Source: Septoria linicola (Eukaryota > Ascomycota > Dothideomycetes > Mycosphaerellales > Mycosphaerellaceae). Taken from it: 64,000 bases of DNA. The translations under genes and the position numbers were made by a program. This document shows positions 1-9,538 of this stretch, piece after piece (within the stretch, counting starts at the first letter, position 1; each line of letters begins with the position of its first letter). The notes under the pieces were generated by a model. It made no database searches. It saw only the letters and a program-made list of their open reading frames with translations, and was not told the DNA's origin. The stretch is from assembly GCA_024114885.1 (NCBI GenBank), contig CP099424.1, positions 1,426,001 to 1,490,000 of the forward strand. Direction: 5' to 3'.

Positions 1-198
1 CTGTCGCGGGCTGACATTCTTGCTCGGGTTCGCTGCATCGAACCATACTGGCTCGTCTGAAGGAGTCTGGTCTTGCGGGAAGAGGTAGCTAAGGACGTTG
101 ACCTGGCAGCCAGAAGATTAGTACAGCTCATCGGGACGTTGTGCCTGGCCATTTACCTTGGGAATATCCAGGTCTGCCAAAGGCGAAGTGTGAATCAT
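1..198 (-). CDS. AMP-binding acyl-CoA ligase (4-coumarate:CoA ligase-like), N-terminal part only
   Basis: The start of an adenylate-forming ligase that runs off the left edge. Exon 1 is 157-198 (ATG at 198), the intron is 103-156 (GTAAAT donor, a CTAAT branch site, CCAG acceptor) and exon 2 is 102 down to 1. All 48 visible residues are in frame. The read-out (DIPKVNVLSYLF, then QTPSDEPVWFDAANPSK, then SPRQ) is the typical opening of fungal 4CL-like/fatty acyl-CoA synthetases, which turn a free acid into its acyl-CoA using ATP. None of the catalytic motifs (P-loop STGxTGxPK, YGxTE) lie inside the window, so substrate class cannot be judged. It is transcribed away from the SDR gene at 740, sharing a 541-bp upstream region, which suggests co-regulation. 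Family call is recognition of the N-terminus; function in a lva-like pathway is inference. Confidence 0.68.
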
Positions 199-739
199 GG
201 TGACCTACTCGCTTGACGTCTGGTAGAATGGTGAAACGTAGTGCTATCGATCAGACAAGAGAGCGATGAACAACCTCTTCTGTCTACCTCTTCTTGTGCG
301 ATCGCTCTGCAATTCACTCAAGCCTTATCATAAGATGTCTTCAAGGTAGACATGCTTGCAACGCGGAGCTGTACCGGCTCCGAACAAGGTTGCGCACTTA
401 GTCAACCTCGGGCATGGCAATGTAAAGACTGCCGTGGCAGCCATTGGACGATGGCACAGTGGCTGCTGTGAGCAGCGAGATGTTTGGTGAATATCCCCAT
501 ACATTCGGATCCGGCTGCATTGGAAGTGGAGACCATGAGCGGCATTCGCGGCAAAGCTGGCCGCTGTCCTTGCTCAGGATCCTCAGGCTGATATCCTTGT
601 ACACCCTCGGGTAGTTAGCGCTGACACGAGCGGAGATATTGATGACAGTTTGACTCGATTAGAAAGAGTTGTTTAGCGACATATGTTCGAACGCGGCCGC
701 TACGTGCGCAGCGAGACTTCAACATTGGAAACGACAAAA
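199..739. promoter_or_regulatory. Shared upstream region of the ligase and SDR genes
   Basis: A 541-bp stretch between two divergently transcribed genes. It contains no convincing exon; the short open frame inside it (minus strand, about 400-600) has no family signal. It must hold both promoters and both 5' leaders. An in-frame ATG at 683 would lengthen the SDR by 19 residues, so the last 57 bp could be coding. Confidence 0.5.
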
Positions 740-1638
740 ATGTCAGACATCAGCCTTGACGGCTTTCTCTCGCTGGATGGCAAAGTAGCTCTCGTGACAG
801 GTGGTAGGTATGCATTCAGCGACACCCGACATCCTGCTCATAGTCGACAGGCTCACGCGGCCTGGGCCTGCACACAGCAACGGCTTTTCTGCTAGCTGGA
901 GCCAAATGTGTATTTATAAGCGCCCGCAAAGCCGGCGGAGAACAGGGCATCGATCAGGCTGTCGAGAAGCTCAACAAGCTCTCGTCAGATAAAGGTCTGA
1001 AAGGACGAGCGGTCGGCATCCCTGCGAACGTGGCACAAGAAGAGGATATCAAACGTCTCGTTACAGAAGTCAAGAAGCATGAACCTGAACTCCACATTCT
1101 AGTCGCAAATGCTGGCGCGACCTGGGGTGGTCCATTTGAACCAACTCCAGATTGGAGCAGTCAGAAGATTCTGGATCTGAACGTTCGGGGAGTCTTCAAC
1201 CTTGCGAGGTTATTTGCTCCGATGCTGGCAGCAGCGGGACGATCAGATGATCCTTCTCGCATAGTCATCGTGTCGTCCGTGGCAGGCACGAACGTCGCGC
1301 ACGTAGGAGACAATGGTACCATAATGTACTCGGCCAGTAAAGCCGCAGCTCACCATCTGGGCCGGAATCTGGCTGTTGAGCTGGGTCCAAGGAACATCAC
1401 AGTGAACACTGTGGCTCCAGGATTCTTTCCTTCCAAATTGGCCAGCGGGTTGATTGAGCTCCTGGGAGGCGAGGAAGAGCTCGCTCGTGCAAATCCTAGA
1501 AAACGTCTTGGCGAACCAAACGATATCGCCGGTGCAATGTTGTTTCTATGTTCAAAGGCTGCGAATTATGTCAACGGTGAATACATCAGTGTTGATGGCG
1601 GCGCCAGACTAGCTGCAGGCCGCATGACGAAGATATGA
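740..1638 (+). CDS. Short-chain dehydrogenase/reductase (RhlG/FabG-like)
   Basis: NAD(P)H-dependent SDR of 283 aa. Exons 740-803 and 851-1638; the 47-bp intron splits the glycine-rich loop codon. Visible motifs: TGGSRGLG cofactor loop (residues ~20-27), VANAGATW after beta-4, SSVAG with the catalytic Ser, YSASK with the catalytic Tyr/Lys, and NTVAPGFFPS. The C-terminus GGARLAAGRMTKI is typical of the classical family and carries no PTS1. The best family match from memory is the fungal RhlG-like 3-ketoacyl reductase group, but SDR substrates cannot be read from sequence. The start at 740 has a good context (acaaaATG) and gives the usual length; an in-frame ATG at 683 is possible. It lies divergent to the acyl-CoA ligase and beside an ACAD11-type kinase, so a 3- or 4-keto/hydroxyacyl-CoA substrate is a reasonable guess. 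Confidence 0.88.
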
Positions 1639-1933
1639 ACAGGCGGCAGCCAATGTCGTTTTTCGAAGTAATGCCGCAGACATCGCAGAGCCGTGGTGAG
1701 CAGAACTTTCACTTTCAATCTGCTACGGAATTTAGTGACATGCTCTCCATGAGGTCGAAACCTCATGTGTGCATGAGTCGTGCTGCAGAACGTCGTGATT
1801 CGGAACCCATTGACCTGAAGGCAAGGGTTGCTTGCATATGATCATCCACGACGGCGAAAACTTCTGCGAGGAGATGACGGATAAAACAGACAGCACCAAT
1901 CGGAGATCGCCATCGCCCGACTCACCTTTCGAA

Positions 1934-2591
1934 ATGGCAACGACACCTGCAGGTACTAATGCTGGCCTGTTCACTGTCAGCTCGAAGATTACAGATCAGC
2001 GGCTGTCTGAAGTTGCCTACAATGAGTGGTACGAACAGAGACACATACCGGACACATTCAAGACCAGTGGTATGGCAGAAGCATACCGCTGGAAAGCCTT
2101 GAATCCTGAGGCAGAGCGGCCATTCCTCAATGTGTATCCACTGCAGGATGTCGCGTTCTTGGGAAGTGATGAGTTCGAGAGTCTGGCGCCATGTCCAATG
2201 CATTTCACGGCATGCTAATCATGCACAGCAATTCCCATTGACGACGGTCAGCTACCAGGTTCTGGTCGCATTTTCGACCTGGTGGAATTCGACACTCGGT
2301 GCTATCGGCCTGTGCAGTCCTTTGAACACAAGGCATTCCCGGCTAGTAAGAGGAGAAGCGGGCATCCATTTGCAGCGAGTCTGATTTGAACCAGGTGAAG
2401 CAGCCTTTGCCGTCTTCGCTGAGTGTACGCCTATCGATGGGGACGAGTACCGTCGCTGGTGCGAAGAGGAGCATTTCGCCGCTATCTCCAAGATGTCTAC
2501 CTGGCTGAGAAGCGAGCACTACAGTCTGGTCTTCGCCACGGTGAACATGAGATCGATTGAGGATCAAGGTCCAGGCGTAGCAAGCCGTTGA
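1934..2591 (+). CDS. EthD-like dimeric alpha/beta-barrel protein
   Basis: A 186-aa protein in three exons: 1934-2180, 2229-2345 and 2395-2591 (introns 48 and 49 bp; the first has a GCTAAT branch site). It belongs to a fungal family of two ferredoxin-like (EthD/dimeric alpha-beta barrel) repeats: the first half has GLFTVSSKITD, EWYEQRHIPDTFKTSG and DVAFLGSDEFE, the second half DGDEYRRWCEEEHFAAISK. The repeated pattern Y/F..WY.E.H(I/F) is the family hallmark. Such proteins often sit in secondary-metabolism or catabolic clusters, but most have no known reaction. Upstream in-frame ATGs exist (1838, 1874); 1934 was chosen because homologues begin just before GLFTV. It follows the SDR gene on the same strand by about 300 bp. 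Confidence 0.75.
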
Positions 2592-3534
2592 CCGTAGTAA
2601 GCTCAAGCATAGTCCTTCTGTTGGAAATTTAGCTGATTCTCCACTAGCATTAATTTGGTGGCGAACGGTGTCCCATGGTGGACGCTGGCATTTTTTGGTC
2701 CAACAAAATCATGTCGGACATGAAGGATTGCCGAATTCAAAGGTATCGAAAATTGTCTTGCTTGTCGAAGTGATAGGCCTCGAAAGAACGGAAAGAGAAC
2801 GCGTCATATTTAGGTTCGGTAGCGCGTTTGGCTCTTGGCGTCGAAGTTTCGCTCGCTGTACACCCTCCACATTGCTTCCGCGGTGGATAACATCATATGA
2901 AGTGAATCGCGTTTGTCATAGAATGGCATTGTCAGTACGACTCATCTGAATCTTTCGTCTGGTGATGCCGGATTTACTAGCAGGGCGAGCAGGACAACAC
3001 GATCGTCGAGTGAACGCTGCCACGGCCACGAAGCATATGCTGGCCAGATTTCAGACAATGGGCAAGCATGTGGGATGTATCGATCTAGTGGCATATGCTT
3101 TCATTAACATTACAGATATATTATTCCATTAAATCGTCATTCGTGGCGCTTGCTTGCCATCCAAGGTGCTGTCTTGATGGCACTCCTCAGTGGCACTCCT
3201 CAGTGGCCCCGTAGCCTTCACTTATATCTCTCCAGGTCATTGCTGGAAGTACGATGAATCCCTCGGGATGTTCGGTGGATGCCGATCACACAGCCTGTTC
3301 GGTGAGCTTTTGGGCGACTCTGTGGTGCCAACCTGCTTGCTCTAGAGGAGCGCAGCCTCAGTCTTATTGGTTTGTGGTCTCGAGCGAATTGTTTCCAGCG
3401 TCTACTGCGGGCAGCCAAAGTAAGCCACATCATCAGCCCTGGGTCTCTTCTCAGTAACGAGCAATGGCACCAATGGCTCAATGCAATCGTATGCTCTGGC
3501 TTGCTCGAAGAAACTGCGATCATTCTGTAGACAG
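2592..3534. other. Stretch without a recognisable gene
   Basis: About 0.9 kb. Short open frames (for example near 2668-2949 on the plus strand) show no family similarity or splice partners. The only structure seen is a perfect 13-bp tandem duplication at 3179-3204. Confidence 0.5.
3179..3204. repeat. 13-bp direct duplication (two copies)
   Basis: The unit ggcactcctcagt occurs twice head to tail, followed by another gg. It lies in non-coding DNA and is likely a simple slippage duplication. Confidence 0.8.
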
Positions 3535-3759
3535 TCAGGAGACAAATTCGCAAGTGTGATGGATACCACTGACGATCTGTGACGGCGACTGAGATCGACG
3601 ATGGCGCTTGAACCACTTCAAGAACTCCTTCCCGGCGTCGCTGCGAAATAGGTCGCGCGATGTGTGCTTCTCTTCGCTGACCTCTGTGACAGTCACAATT
3701 GTGGTCTTCTTGTGTTGTTTCTGCTTCTTGGCCGGCTTTGGAATCGCTGAAAAGTCCAT
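3535..3759 (-). CDS. Small Lys-rich hypothetical protein
   Basis: Open frame of 74 codons from an ATG at 3759. The product begins MDFSAIPKPAKKQKQHKK and has a charged middle (EVSEEKHTSRDLFRSDAGKEFLKWFKRH). I recognise no family. In favour of coding: a good ATG context (acaaaATG), a charged, globular-looking composition, and position in its own intergenic space. Against: it is short, no introns or neighbours support it, and it could be a fragment of a larger spliced or decayed gene. Confidence 0.3.
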   Translation of the reverse strand: MDFSAIPKPAKKQKQHKKTTIVTVTEVSEEKHTSRDLFRSDAGKEFLKWFKRHRRSQSPSQIVSGIHHTCEFVS

Positions 3760-4231
3760 TTTGTGTAGAGCGGGTTGTATAAACATTAACGATTGTGGAA
3801 GAATACTGAAGGCCCGTGAGCACGTTTTGTGTGAGCTAAGATAATTTGTGTGAGACTGCAGCAACATCCTCAGAGGCAGATTCATCTCTGTTTATCAATC
3901 GTGGTCAAGCCGCACTCGGCGGCCATATATCACGCGGTTGAACGTCGCTCAGTTCAACAGAGATAGCAGAGAGAACCTGCTGACCCTCCTGCAGAAAAAT
4001 GGCGAGAGTGATCATGCAGCAGACACTTTAGCAACAGTTCGAGATCGGTCGCTGGTCCCGACGAGAAGGAAGCGAAAGACGAGTCGGCGATGCGATCCGC
4101 TAGAAAGTGGCTCAACAACCACCTTAGTGGGCACGTGATAGTGCTATATCGGTCAGCGTGGGCCCAGTGGAGCATCCATTGACAAGTGAGCATTAGTTTT
4201 GGCGGCTCTGAAGACTCATTTGTGTCGCTAT
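3760..4231. other. Stretch without a recognisable gene
   Basis: Intergenic; the 3' flank of the APH-kinase gene and the upstream side of the small hypothetical gene. No exon, RNA gene or repeat seen. Confidence 0.5.
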
Positions 4232-5371
4232 CTACAGCTTGGATCGGCTGTTCAACTTGTTCTTCGCTTCGTTCATTTTGTGATACGCCATTTCCGCGAA
4301 AGGCACCCGCTCTTCAGCATATTCCCTGGCCGAAGCAGAGCTCGCTTGACGCAACGCGTAACGCGCGGCAATGCCCTGGAAGATGATCGAGTCTCTGAAC
4401 AAGGCGAATGCCGTGGCCCATGCAAGATCTTGTTGCGAAATGTCAAAGCCAGAGTCCTGGCGGTACCATTCGACACACTGAGCATGCTCCGGCAGCCCTG
4501 GCCAGTCCTTCCTTGTACTCTTTGGATCCGATGGAGCGAGGAAAGCTTCGTCGGCGTGCTTCCGTGGCCAAGACGGCGTCACATCTGAGATCGTCCAGCC
4601 CTGAATCAGATTCGTCAAGTCAGCCAGTGGATGTCCTATCGTGACCATCTCCCAGTCAAGGATGCCAATGACCCGGGGCTCAGTCTTGTGGAAAACCAGA
4701 TTGTCAATCTTAAAGTCTCCGTGGAAGAGTACCCCTCGATCGTAAGGCTGGTTCTGCTCCTGGCCGAAGAACTCAACGAACTCGTCGAAGTGAGGAAGCT
4801 GCGACACTTCCTCGCCTGTGTCCTTGTCCTTGGCCTCTGCCTGTGACTGAGCCAAGCTCTTAAATGTCCTGATCTGTCTCTTGTAGAAGCCGTTTGGCTT
4901 TCCGAAGTTCTCTAGTCCAATGTCCTTAGAGTTAATCCGATGTAGCTTTGCCAATGTCCTGATTGCATCTCTCCACATCTCACGTCTATCACTCTCATTC
5001 ACGCCTTCGATCGCAGCATTCTTGATGAAGCGTCCGTCGAGGAAGCTCATTACATAGAACGGTGTGCCAATGATGCTATCATCTTCGCACAGGCAATAAG
5101 TCTTCGGCACGGGGACGTCGGTATTCTGTAAAGCTGCGATCACTTTATACTCTCGGTCCACTCGATGTGCTGTCTTGTTCAATATTTTTCCTGGAGGCTT
5201 TTTCCGTAGCACATATCGTTTGCCATTGGGCGAAGTGATCTGATATGTTGGATTTGACTGTCCAAAACCAAATTGCTTGAGTTCCAAGGGAGTCTCGATC
5301 TCTGGGACGTGTTCGTTGAGGTACTTCTCGAACGCTGCCTGGTCAATTGGCTGTCGTACGGCACCAGCCAT
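4232..5371 (-). CDS. ACAD11-type aminoglycoside-phosphotransferase-fold kinase, peroxisomal
   Basis: Intronless, 379 aa. An APH/choline-kinase fold protein of the type that forms the N-terminal half of animal ACAD10/ACAD11. Seen: the nucleotide loop FGFGQSNPTYQI with KRYVLRKKP (residues ~32-57), the Brenner/catalytic loop LFHGDFKIDNLVFH, and the metal-binding ILDWEMVTIGHPLADL. The last residues are SRSKL, a canonical peroxisomal targeting signal 1 (SKL at the extreme C-terminus). In animals and bacteria (LvaA) this family phosphorylates the 4-hydroxyl of 4-hydroxyacyl-CoAs, preparing them for an ACAD-type enzyme. Here the kinase is a stand-alone gene and the matching ACAD is 6.5 kb away at 11826. 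Family call is strong; the exact substrate is inference. Confidence 0.9.
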   Translation of the reverse strand: MAGAVRQPIDQAAFEKYLNEHVPEIETPLELKQFGFGQSNPTYQITSPNGKRYVLRKKPPGKILNKTAHRVDREYKVIAALQNTDVPVPKTYCLCEDDSIIGTPFYVMSFLDGRFIKNAAIEGVNESDRREMWRDAIRTLAKLHRINSKDIGLENFGKPNGFYKRQIRTFKSLAQSQAEAKDKDTGEEVSQLPHFDEFVEFFGQEQNQPYDRGVLFHGDFKIDNLVFHKTEPRVIGILDWEMVTIGHPLADLTNLIQGWTISDVTPSWPRKHADEAFLAPSDPKSTRKDWPGLPEHAQCVEWYRQDSGFDISQQDLAWATAFALFRDSIIFQGIAARYALRQASSASAREYAEERVPFAEMAYHKMNEAKNKLNSRSKL

Positions 5372-6158
5372 GATTGGAGATGTCCTCGCTAACGAGCGAA
5401 AAAGAGGCTGTGTGTTCAGGAAAATATATGCACCTACTAAAACGTCTTCTTATCAATTAACCCTGGGTTCTCATGTCTACGGATTGCTGTTGGCAGGCAA
5501 GCTGGAGGCCGAGGTCTTCCAGAAGTGATCGGCAAAATGGCATAGCTTTTGTCTTATTGGTATATATGGCTAACCAGAGTGGGCCAGCTTGGTTCTTGCC
5601 GTGGCTTTTCATTTCATTACACCCTCTCGTCATAACATGTGAGGCATAAGAAAATGGCGTGACTGCTCAAGACACTTCTATACAGTATGTACCACAGGTG
5701 CATGACTGATGTCGCAAAATTGTGCATCAGCACAAGATTTTCCTCCTGGAAGAGAGCCAGGAAGCAAAGCGTTGGACATGGGAAGATTAACCACTACAGG
5801 AGCTAACTATAGGAGGCTGGTCCTGATAGCACAATGTCGCAAGGATCACATACTTTGTCTGAATTTACGTGCGTCGTGCGACTAGAAAGCATGAAGGATA
5901 TGAAGCCTCTACAGTCTGTCTTATGCACATGCCGAACAGCTAGCTCGTTTTAGACGGACGTCAAGGTGCTGTAAAGCCTAACAGGCGCAAATGTGACTCA
6001 AAAGCGTTGGAGAAGGTCGCGCCATACTCACAGCAGTTCCGAGTATGCACAAGACAGACTGCATTGACGCCCAATGCTGACATGCTTGGCAAGATAGATA
6101 TCTTGCAGGGGAAATATATATCACTTCTATCAGTCCATCTTCTGGGAAAAACAAGAAG
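5372..6158. other. Upstream region between kinase and PRISE-like pseudogene
   Basis: About 790 bp lying 5' to both neighbours (divergent arrangement), so it probably holds both promoters. Nothing else recognised. Confidence 0.45.
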
Positions 6159-7460
6159 ATGACCATGGAGAACCACGCTCTCATTTTTGGAGCAAGCGGA
6201 ACTCAAGGCTGGGCAATCGTCAACGAGCTCTTACATAGCTATCCTACTCTGGAGACCTTTTCCCGGGTCACAGCTCTGACGCATCGACCGCTGCCAGACA
6301 ATAACCTGTAGCCAGAAAGCCCAAAACTCCTGGCCAGGAGCGGCATCAACCTGCTAGAGAATAATGTTGAGCAAGACCTGGAAGAGAAAGTACGTGCAAT
6401 CGGCACTGTAACTCACGTGTTTTTCACAGCCTATATTCACCACGAGGATCCTCAACAAGAAATTAGCATCAACGTAAGGACACTACGAAACGCAATTACC
6501 GCGGTCGAGAAGCTATCGAACAATCTCAAGTCCGTAGTCCTCGCGACTGGTGTGGAAGCCTATGGTGTTCATCTAATGAAAGACTTTCCATATCGCGACA
6601 GGCTTCCACTATCGGAGGATCTCCCTCGCATTCCGAAACCATGGTGCAGTCAGCTATTCTACTACTTCCAAACAGATTTTCTTGCCGAACGAAGTCGTGG
6701 TAAGGCTTGGACGTACTGCGAGCTTCGACCAGACACCATCATTGGTTTCGTGCCCAACAAAAATGCTTTCTGCCTGCCTCAAACCCTGGCAAGGTTTCTG
6801 GCTCTGTATAGAGAGATGAATGGCGAAGGTGCGGAATGCCCTTTTCCTGGCTCGGAAGGGGCATCGCGATGCATGGCCAACGACTCTGGGCAAGACAGCA
6901 TTGCCAGATTTGCGATTCATGCGGCACTGCACCCACAAGTCTGCGGCGGTGGACAGGCTTTCAACATCGTATCGCACTCTGTGCCAGCGTCTTGGGTTGA
7001 GAAGTGGCCAAAGGTGTGCGAGTTCTTCGGGATAATGGGGACGCCTCCCATACCCGAAGGCGGTGAACTGGCCAGCCAGTATCTGACACGGCACAGTGCC
7101 GAATTGAAGAGGATGGAGCAAGAACATCGACTTACAACTGGACATGCAGAAATCTCGAAGACTTCACTCATGATTGACATGGGTATCATGTCCATGATGG
7201 ATTTTGACAGACAAGCCAATTTGTCGAAGGTCCATCACGCTTGGTCGTCGGGCGGCAACGTGGAAGAGCTAAGTAACCAGAATATATGGTGGACTGCATT
7301 CCAGCGATTCTCCAACTTGTATCATACATTGGTTACGGCTCGCTTGCCAGTGTGTTCTCCAAGTAGTACCACGAGAATTCAAGCCACTCCGAGCTGGACA
7401 GCAGTCGTTCAAGTCCCCTGTCTACGTAGGGCGCGTATCAACCACTTGGGAGCGCGGTAA
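6159..7460 (+). pseudogene. PRISE-type SDR (progesterone 5-beta-reductase/iridoid synthase-like) with in-frame TAG
   Basis: Reads as one continuous frame from ATG 6159 (or 6165) to the stop at 7458-7460, except for a TAG at 6309-6311. Upstream it gives the Rossmann start ALIFGASGTQGWAIVNELL and FSRVTALTHRPL; downstream GINLL, THVFFTAYIHHEDP, VVLATGVEAYGVHL, WTYCELRPDTIIGF and QAFNIV. In this family a Trp-Pro usually sits where TAG-Pro is found here, so TGG to TAG is the simplest lesion. No GT-AG pair of usable size removes the stop. The C-terminal part after DFDRQANLSKV is also poorly conserved. The family reduces enones or related carbonyls with NADPH. It is either a recent pseudogene, a base-call error, or a protein restarted downstream. 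Its 3' end overlaps the last exon of the hydrolase on the other strand. Confidence 0.72.
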
Positions 7461-8974
7461 CCTCGGACGACTCGATCACGAATCGAACCCCCGCAGCAGT
7501 TTTTCGAAAATACTCCTCTCGGGCACTATCGAGGTGCCTCGAAGGGTAGGCAAAAAAGCAATGCGGTAGACCTTCATACTCATCGTACACGTAGAGGACC
7601 CTTCACATGTTACGTTAGCTCTCAAAGAAACTTGGTCCTTAGCATCTGACTCCACTTACTGATCATCATCGAGCAGGTCCTTAAAGATGCGAGCATCGTC
7701 TCTCAAAGTATCCACATCACATCCTGCTAGATACACGCAAGGCAACTTCTTGAGTAGCCGGGAGAATGCAGGAAAGATGAAGGGATCATTCCTTGGAGCG
7801 CCGTGTAATTCTTCACGTATTCAGTCAGCGTGCGCCAATTGATGATCTCAGCCACCCTCTTTACATACCAAGCAGCGTCCTCATGGCTGACTTTGTGTAG
7901 AGCGAACGTCCATCGTGCTCGCCAAAACTCTTGTATTTGTGTTGGATTTCAACAGGTACTGCTTCCGGGTGGATCGTGACAGGTTGTACCGCGACCACGC
8001 CTTGGAGCTGTCCAATTTTCCGGTGAGATATTAGGTTCAAGGCTGCCGCAAGGGCGAGTGTTGCTCCAGCAGATACTCCCATGAGTAAGACTTTTGCCGC
8101 TCTCGCTTCGTACTCCGCTGCATGGTCTATGCACCATTCTGCGGCATCAATACAGTCGCCAAAGCCGGCAGGATAAGGATCGTATGGCGCCAATTTGTAG
8201 TCCACACTAACAAAGATGAGACCTGTCTCTTTAGCATAGCGACGGACAGTGACATCGTCCTCTTCGACAGTTCCTAGCACGAGGCCACCACCGTGGAAAT
8301 AGCAGACCTAGAAGTAACAATTCGAAGTCAGCGCTGTTGCTATCGTGATCTGGGCACAAGGTGTCCCTGTATCTGCGTAACAGCAGGCTAAGTGAATGGA
8401 AAAGGACGGCCCTTCACAATGCTCAGGTGGCATGCCAATGAGCTCGCCATCGCTGAGGTCATCACCCGCCTATGAGACAATAGAACCTAGTGGAAGCGTT
8501 GCTGCTTATCATCACTGCCCATCACTCGCGGGGAAAGCGACTAGCACAACGGCCCTGTTGCGAAGCATGCACTGTCACTTCTTTCTTTACACAGCTTGAC
8601 AAGCAGAATGGCTTGAATCATGCGAAACTCCTTCTGACTAACGCTTCACTTACTATGGGCTGGTTCGGCTTGAGATTTGGTGGACGGTAGATCTTCAGCC
8701 GCACACCAGTCGAAGTTGTCACTCCAGAAACTGTCACTGCTAGGTCCGGCTGCGGTAGACCATATTTCTTCGTGATATTGAACAAATTGTGCTTGTATTG
8801 CTCGAGCAAGTCCTGATAGGTGGGTCCAAGCAGAAGAGGTCGAAAGCCAAGCTCGGTCTCGAACTGTGCCAATTTAGCGAGGCGCCGGAACCATAGGGAT
8901 AGCACTCAACAAAATCTGAACTCGAAGCAACGTACCTCTAGCCACTCTGGACGGAATATAGCATGGTCTCCCAT
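7438..8974 (-). CDS. Alpha/beta hydrolase (HSL/HGGG family)
   Basis: A 333-aa esterase/lactonase-type hydrolase in five exons: 8936-8974, 8654-8863, 7869-8307, 7660-7810, 7438-7600. Every junction is GT-AG and in phase; the 8308-8653 intron (346 bp) is unusually long for this genome. Seen: N-terminus MGDHAIFRPEWLE, GFRPLLLGPTYQDLLEQY, oxyanion-hole VCYFHGGGLVLG, nucleophile GVSAGATLAL (GxSxG), acid in VDTLRDDARIF, and histidine in EGLPHCFF. The full catalytic triad is therefore present. Fungal relatives hydrolyse short esters, lactones or polyketide-type substrates. It is convergent with the PRISE-like pseudogene, overlapping it by 23 bp. In this neighbourhood a lactone-opening role is conceivable, but this is inference. 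Confidence 0.85.
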
Positions 8975-9538
8975 CAGAAACGCGTGGAGGGAGGAGCAAC
9001 GAGGTTCAAGAACTGTTGCAACAGGAATGGGGAGATTATAGAGCTCAGCATACCTACCTCTCTTTTTGTCACGACGTAATTACTGCAGCTGTCTTCATGC
9101 GGATTGCTCTCAACAGAGGGGTCAGTAGCACACCACTTTATGGTACGTCCAATGTTACGTGTCGTACAACGTGGTCAGCTGTTAGGTCAGGTGAAGTCGT
9201 GATGGAAAGAGGAGATCTCACGCTCTAGAATCGTCGATCAGGAGGGACGTTTTGCCGCTCCGGGGCTAGACTCCGCCATTTTCGTGAGCGAGAGCGAGTG
9301 GAGTGGAGATGAGAGAATATGGTCTGTAGTGGTTGATGATGAGATTTGCGATACCGTGGCATTCGATATCAGTGTGACAGCCCTCTCCAACGTCAAAGTG
9401 CGATGATCGGTCGATCATCTCGGAAGATGAATGATTTTGTTTGACATGTTCATAGTTCCATTACTCTGTAATTCGTACTGTCTATCATAATCGTATCGTC
9501 GAGAATCATGAATCGTTGCATCGAATGGTATCATCAAA
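8975..9538. other. Upstream region of the hydrolase gene
   Basis: About 560 bp between the hydrolase start and the 3' end of the Ser/Thr-rich membrane protein gene. No exon recognised; presumably the hydrolase promoter plus a 3' UTR. Confidence 0.45.

Noticed and set aside
7470..7490. tRNA-like T-loop (ggggttcgattcg on the minus strand)
   Set aside because: It lies inside the last exon of the hydrolase (AAGVRFVIE) and no acceptor stem, D-arm or anticodon arm surrounds it.
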